Source: Myxococcales bacterium (GTDB lineage: Bacteria; Myxococcota; Polyangia; Fen-1088). From it: a stretch of 9,782 nt of DNA. The DNA is taken from the NCBI GenBank assembly GCA_003153875.1, contig PMBY01000235.1, positions 1-9,782 on the forward strand, given 5' to 3'. Below, one piece after another: positions 6,193-9,782 of the stretch (positions within the stretch are counted from its first letter, which is position 1; each line of letters starts with the position of its first letter). The position numbers and the translations under genes are program-made. A model generated the notes under the pieces. The model saw only the letters and a program-made list of their open reading frames with translations. It did no database searches and was not told where the DNA came from.

Positions 6193-6780
6193 CTACTCGG
6201 GCGGCGGTGAGGGTTTCGCGGCAGCCAGGGCGTCCTCGATGAGGCGGAGCTGCCGGCCGATCTGGTTGCGCACCTTGGGCACGGTCTCGACGTCGAAGCG
6301 CTTGCGCAAAAAATCGGCCGCTTCTTCGGAACGCGTGAGCCCCAGCCCGATGGCGACATCGATCCTCACATCAGGGTCGGGATGGTCCAACAGCGGGCCG
6401 AGCTGGGCCGGGACAGCGTTGCCGCCTGCCCAACCCAGGGCCAGCGCCGCCTTGCGCAAGAGAAGTTTGTCGCCCGCGTCGGCCGACGAGGCTTTCTGTT
6501 TCACCGCCGATTCCAAGAATGCCCGGCCAGGGCGCGTGGACATCACCGCCAGGGCGCTGACCGCGTGCGCGCGTAGCTGCAGCTCGGCCTTGGCGTCGCC
6601 TGCGATGGCAATCAGAACCTCGTCGACACCCGGTCCGAGCGCCGCCCAGTCGGGAGCCGAACGCGGCATGGTGTTCGCCCGCAAACGGGCCTCGACCGCG
6701 GCTCGGTCAGGCCGGGCCGCAGGGGCAGCAGGCCCGGCCACCAGGACGCTCATAGCTGCGCTCAGCCAAAAAACGAGCAT
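6193..6780 (-). CDS. Exported HEAT-repeat protein
   Basis: A 195-residue protein with an N-terminal hydrophobic segment (about 1-18, ending AGPAAPAA), fitting a signal peptide to the periplasm; no lipobox cysteine. The body is a chain of paired helices, with HEAT-like units visible around 49-80, 105-132 (LLLRKAALALGWAGG), 137-160 (DPDVRIDVAIGLGL...AADFLRKRF) and 165-186. HEAT repeats are scaffolds for protein binding and no enzyme motif is present. The C-terminus is a proline-rich tail (PSPPPE). The ATG at 6780 lacks a strong Shine-Dalgarno sequence; an alternative ATG at residue 10 would cut into the hydrophobic segment and is less likely. Divergent from the outer-membrane gene, with 77 bp between starts. 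Function unknown. Confidence 0.8.
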   Translation of the reverse strand: MLVFWLSAAMSVLVAGPAAPAARPDRAAVEARLRANTMPRSAPDWAALGPGVDEVLIAIAGDAKAELQLRAHAVSALAVMSTRPGRAFLESAVKQKASSADAGDKLLLRKAALALGWAGGNAVPAQLGPLLDHPDPDVRIDVAIGLGLTRSEEAADFLRKRFDVETVPKVRNQIGRQLRLIEDALAAAKPSPPPE

Positions 6781-6805
6781 TGCCCAACGCTACCACGGCT
6801 TAGGC

Positions 6806-6811
6806 TATAGT
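6806..6811 (+). promoter_or_regulatory. Candidate -10 element in the divergent promoter region
   Basis: TATAGT lies 46 bp before the outer-membrane gene start, in a 77-bp divergent gap. A TTGCCC at 6780-6785 is a possible -35, but at 20 bp the spacing is long. The core TATA is symmetric and could also serve the minus-strand HEAT gene, whose ATG is about 25 bp away. Prediction only. Confidence 0.3.
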
Positions 6812-6847
6812 GGCGGCACGGTGGACTTCACCCACTGCGTAGTACCC

Positions 6848-6852
6848 GGAGG
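6848..6852 (+). promoter_or_regulatory. Ribosome-binding site of the outer-membrane gene
   Basis: GGAGG is 5 bases before the ATG at 6858. This favours that start over the in-frame GTG at 6855, which is only 2 bases away from the site. Confidence 0.8.
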
Positions 6853-6857
6853 ATGTG

Positions 6858-7823
6858 ATGGCTCGTTGCCTGATAGTTGCCACTCTTGCCCCGATGCTCA
6901 TTCTCGGCTTTGGCACTGAGGCCAACGCAAGAAAAGGCAAAGCGGCTAAAGCTCGACCGCAAGAAGCACCAGCCCCGGCGCCACCGGCGGAGGCCGCTGT
7001 CCCCCCAGCAGAGGCTGGCGTCCCGCCGGCAGAGGCCCCGGCCGAAACAGAGCCCGTGGCGTGGACGGAACCGCCGGCGGCCGAAACATACGTGGTCCCC
7101 GGGCCGGTCAATCCTCCGCAATTCGGCGTGGCTTTCCAGTCGCGCTTCATCGCGCTGCCCGGCGCGTTCCTCGACGCGTTCACCAAAGCCAACCACTCGC
7201 TGTTGTCCTACGGCGTAGGCATTGAAGGCTTCCGGCGCAAGCGCGATGCGGAGAACCCGAACCGGTTCTGGGAGCTCTCTCTCGGCGTGAGCTACCAGAA
7301 CATGAGCCCGCCCGACGGGAACTGGCTGGGCAACGGCTACAATGCGAGCATCGACACCGATTGGCTCCAGTTCAAGAGGCCCGGTTCCTTTACCGACTTC
7401 GCTTTCTGGACGATCGACTTTTCTTTCATCGAACGCCAGTTCTTCAATGACGTCGTCGGCATTCACTATGGCGCCGGACTGGGCCTGACCATCATCCAAG
7501 GTAAACTCCTGCGCACGTCGTCCTTTGGCTGCACCGATCAAAACCTGAGCACGTGCCGGCCGAGCGTGTGCACGGGTGGTGTTTGCACGGAGGCCGAGCT
7601 GGTGTCCTCGGAAAAGAACGGCCCCGTCGGGTCTGACAGCCCCACGAACCCGCACCGCTTCAGGGAAGGCTCGGTGCCGGGCGCGATTCCCGCCCTGACT
7701 TTGCTCACCGGGGTCGACTTTCGCATCCCGCAAGCCCCAGGCCTCGAGCTCCGCATCGACGCCGGCCTCTTCGACTTTCTCGTCCTCTTCATAGGTGGCG
7801 GCATCGCCTACGTCTTCCCGTAG
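6858..7823 (+). CDS. Probable outer-membrane beta-barrel protein with Ala/Pro-rich N-terminal spacer
   Basis: A 321-residue exported protein. It has a signal peptide (1-24, likely cut after EANA), a Lys/Ala/Pro/Glu spacer (about 25-78, with PPAEA repeats), then a region of short amphipathic strands rich in aromatic and Gly residues (FGVAFQSRFIAL, SYGVGIEGF, WELSLGVSYQN, FAFWTIDFSF, IHYGAGLGLTI, TLLTGVDFRI, LELRIDAGLF, FIGGGIAYVF). Alternating polarity and the final aromatic-rich strand fit a small beta-barrel. A likely surface loop at 222-250 holds four cysteines (225, 233, 238, 243). I do not recognise a named family. The N-terminal spacer could cross or anchor to peptidoglycan (inference). 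The gene converges on the legumain-like protease gene, with only 5 bp between stop codons. Confidence 0.75.
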   Translation: MARCLIVATLAPMLILGFGTEANARKGKAAKARPQEAPAPAPPAEAAVPPAEAGVPPAEAPAETEPVAWTEPPAAETYVVPGPVNPPQFGVAFQSRFIALPGAFLDAFTKANHSLLSYGVGIEGFRRKRDAENPNRFWELSLGVSYQNMSPPDGNWLGNGYNASIDTDWLQFKRPGSFTDFAFWTIDFSFIERQFFNDVVGIHYGAGLGLTIIQGKLLRTSSFGCTDQNLSTCRPSVCTGGVCTEAELVSSEKNGPVGSDSPTNPHRFREGSVPGAIPALTLLTGVDFRIPQAPGLELRIDAGLFDFLVLFIGGGIAYVFP

Positions 7824-7828
7824 GCACA

Positions 7829-9703
7829 TCAGTGCCGAGTCTTGGGCGCAGACTCGGGCCGCACCCGCAACACCAATCTTGTCGATCCGCGCTGCAGGTC
7901 GAGCGGCCATTCGGCACCGGTGGACGCCAGCACCACAGCTGGCCGCACCGGGTTCTGGCTGGTGAACGTCTCGCCCGCGGCGCCGAGCAAGATGTCGCCC
8001 GGCCGCATCCCGGCGCGGCTGGCCGGTGAATTCGCGACCACCGACACCACGCGCACTGCTGCTTCGGGAAGACCCAGACGCTTGCGACGAGCCGGAGCCA
8101 CTGGCGCGAACACGAAGCCCAGCCAGGCCGGCTGAGCGCGGGCCGCTGCCTGGCGGTCGCTGTCCAGGGCGACAAGAGCGGACTTGGCCGTGGGTCTGGC
8201 AACACCAGTGACCGGCGACAAGTTCAAGTCGAGATTCTCACAGCCTTCCAGGGCGGCAAGGGCCGCCGTCTCCTTGAATTTCCCTTGCGCCTGCAGATAC
8301 GAACGACCGGCAACATCAAGCAAGAGAGTGCGCATGCGCAGAAGAGCGGCCAGCCGCACCTCGGACCGGTAGGCGATCTCGTCGAGGCCGGCCGTGGCCT
8401 CGATGAGGCGCTGCAGCCGGGAACTCTGCTTGCTGTCAGCCTCGGTGAGCGGCACGAACTCGCGCAAAAGCTCGACCCCCAGGGTGCGCCGCTCGGCTGG
8501 TCCCAGTTTGCGCAAGGCCGGCAAAGCCAGACGCGCAGCCCAGGCCGGCCGAGTCGCCAGGAACCCATCCAGGCGCGCCTGATTGAGATCGCCCAGCGCG
8601 GTTGCCCAGGCCTTGGCGTGCGCCTCCAGCCCGTCGAGAAACGCGGCCAGCTCGTCGCCACGCTGGTTGATCTCAGCCAGGGTGTACGCGCGCAGGCGCG
8701 GCAGACCGAATTCATCCGCCAGGCGATCGGCCCGCTCGCGCTCAGCCGCAAAGCCTTTGCCCGCCCAGGCCTTGCCCAGGACTTCGTCGACGAACTTGCT
8801 TTCGTCTGCATGCTGGACGCGCGCCGCGCGCAACAAGATCTCGTCGAGAAATACCTCCGAGCTGCGCAAGGGCACGTCAGGGCTTTGATCGGAAAGCACA
8901 ACGCTGGCGTGTGCGCCGGCAAAGCGACCGTTCCGGGAAAAGGCCTGCAGAAACTCGAAGGCGTGCCCCACGGCCTCGGCCCCGCGCACCTCGGGATAGC
9001 AGCCATAGGCAGGGCGGTCGGCGGTGGACGAGAAGTAGCCGCAGGCCGCGCCCGACGGGAGCTGGCCGCGCGAGCGCGGATCATAAAGATAGGCGAACCC
9101 GCCCGAAAAGCACTGGGACATGAGCGTCACCACGCGCACCTGGGCGGGCAGGCGCGCGAGCAGCGCGCGCAGGTCGCGCACCGACAGGGACTCGCGCACT
9201 CCCCAGAGCGAGATGCGGTTGTCGAGCACATCGCGCGGATTGGCGGTGCCGTGATCGGTGACGAAGACCAGCAGGGTGTCGCCAGGCTGCAACTGCGCTT
9301 TCAACTCGCCGAAGGTACGGCGCAGCTCGGCCCGGGTGGCAGGCCGCAGACTGTACCCGTCGAGTTTCGAGTTCTCGAAACTCGTGGTGTGGTGCAGGAG
9401 CTCGCCCACGGCCGTCCCTTCCAGCAGCCAAGTTCCCTCGGGCTCGGGCTCGCGCACCGCCAGATCGGGCGCCGGGTTGCTGCCATCGCTGGCCAGGACG
9501 ATGACGTGATCGCGCGGAACCCGGGCGCGCTCGAGCAGGTCGGCGAGCTGGCGCAAATGTGAAAGGTGCGAGGCAAAGTTGTTTTCTCGATCCCCGCCCC
9601 CGTTGATCATCAGCACGTGCAGACGTTGCGGCGCCACTGGCTCGGCCGCGAGCGCCGACGCAGCCGCGAACACCAGCGATACGATGAGAAGAATCCTCAT
9701 CAT
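7829..9703 (-). CDS. Exported legumain-like (C13, clan CD) cysteine protease with C-terminal PDZ domain
   Basis: A 624-residue protein with a signal peptide (1-20, cut near ALAA). The N-terminal domain (about 26-275) has a caspase/legumain fold signature: LHVLMINGGGDRENNF (28-43), a strand LLVFVTDHGT (144-153) with catalytic His151, and VVTLMSQCFSGG (191-202) with catalytic Cys198. TDHG and a Cys-x-Ser-Gly after a hydrophobic strand are diagnostic of C13 legumains and relatives. A mainly helical middle region follows (about 285-490). A PDZ domain ends the protein (about 527-615), with WLGFVFAPV and SVVANSPASRAGMRPGDILL. The PDZ would select or gate substrates, as in HtrA or Ctp proteases. Substrate and specificity are unknown; asparaginyl cleavage cannot be assumed. 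The ATG at 9703 is 7 bp after an upstream stop, suggesting translational coupling; no strong Shine-Dalgarno is visible, and the next codon is also ATG. Confidence 0.82.
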   Translation of the reverse strand: MMRILLIVSLVFAAASALAAEPVAPQRLHVLMINGGGDRENNFASHLSHLRQLADLLERARVPRDHVIVLASDGSNPAPDLAVREPEPEGTWLLEGTAVGELLHHTTSFENSKLDGYSLRPATRAELRRTFGELKAQLQPGDTLLVFVTDHGTANPRDVLDNRISLWGVRESLSVRDLRALLARLPAQVRVVTLMSQCFSGGFAYLYDPRSRGQLPSGAACGYFSSTADRPAYGCYPEVRGAEAVGHAFEFLQAFSRNGRFAGAHASVVLSDQSPDVPLRSSEVFLDEILLRAARVQHADESKFVDEVLGKAWAGKGFAAERERADRLADEFGLPRLRAYTLAEINQRGDELAAFLDGLEAHAKAWATALGDLNQARLDGFLATRPAWAARLALPALRKLGPAERRTLGVELLREFVPLTEADSKQSSRLQRLIEATAGLDEIAYRSEVRLAALLRMRTLLLDVAGRSYLQAQGKFKETAALAALEGCENLDLNLSPVTGVARPTAKSALVALDSDRQAAARAQPAWLGFVFAPVAPARRKRLGLPEAAVRVVSVVANSPASRAGMRPGDILLGAAGETFTSQNPVRPAVVLASTGAEWPLDLQRGSTRLVLRVRPESAPKTRH

Positions 9704-9710
9704 GATCGAT

Positions 9711-9782
9711 TCAACTCGCTGCCAAGCGCGCCGCCAGCCGCGAGCAGCGCGCGGCTACTTCGGCGTTGGCCACGGCGATGCG
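9711..9782 (-). CDS. C-terminal end of an upstream gene, product unknown
   Basis: A minus-strand frame enters from the right edge and gives 23 residues (RIAVANAEVAARCSRLAARL then AAS) before a TGA at 9713-9711. Third codon positions are mostly G or C, more so than in the alternative open frame that ends just past the protease start. The Ala/Arg/Leu pattern suggests a helix. The 7-bp gap to the protease start supports one operon. Too short to name. Confidence 0.5.
   Translation of the reverse strand, partial: RIAVANAEVAARCSRLAARLAAS

Noticed and set aside
6828..7910. 360-residue minus-strand open frame
   Set aside because: Antisense to the barrel protein, which has a signal peptide and a strong ribosome-binding site; the shadow frame has neither.
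8285..9562. 425-residue plus-strand open frame
   Set aside because: Antisense to the C13-PDZ protease, whose catalytic and PDZ motifs are clear.

Overview
The window looks like chromosomal DNA from a high-GC delta-proteobacterial lineage, most likely Myxococcota (Polyangiales-like). This is inferred from strongly GC-biased third codon positions, several lipoproteins with long Gly/Ala/Ser/Thr-rich linkers right after the lipidated cysteine, and a gene set dominated by secreted or envelope proteins of poorly known function. No rRNA, tRNA, CRISPR array, transposase or replication origin was seen.

Left part (1-2704, minus strand). A DEAD-box RNA helicase of RhlE type runs off the left edge. Its motif II reads DEGD instead of DEAD, and its ribosome-binding region lies in a perfect 8-bp hairpin. 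Upstream of it is a GH5-type endo-beta-1,4-mannanase lipoprotein with a linker of about 185 residues.

Relic zone (2701-3061, minus strand). The 475-bp gap before the next gene is not empty. It contains three broken pieces: a fragment of a secreted, carbohydrate-binding-like domain; the first ~17 residues of a Phd/VapB-like antitoxin directly behind a perfect 17-bp palindrome; and the C-terminal tail of a PIN-domain (VapC-like) toxin, whose open frame runs to a 4-bp overlap with the mannanase start. I read this as an internally deleted type II toxin-antitoxin locus whose operator and promoter survive and may now drive the mannanase.

Middle (3180-6106, plus strand). Two tandem lipoprotein genes start with nearly the same ribosome-binding site and signal peptide. 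The first is a DUF3443-like, pepsin-like protein (DTGS...DSGS) with a Gly-rich linker carrying a 36-bp tandem repeat. The second is a seven-bladed Kelch beta-propeller.

Right part (6193-9782). A small exported HEAT-repeat protein (minus) and a beta-barrel-like outer-membrane protein (plus) diverge from a 77-bp promoter region. The barrel gene ends 5 bp from a convergent gene for an exported legumain-like (clan CD, C13) cysteine protease with a C-terminal PDZ domain. The tail of a further gene lies 7 bp upstream of the protease, suggesting an operon entering from the right.

Functionally the window mixes RNA metabolism with polymer degradation and surface proteins typical of predatory or saprophytic bacteria. 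Apart from the toxin-antitoxin remains and the two tandem lipoproteins, neighbours show little evidence of acting in one pathway.
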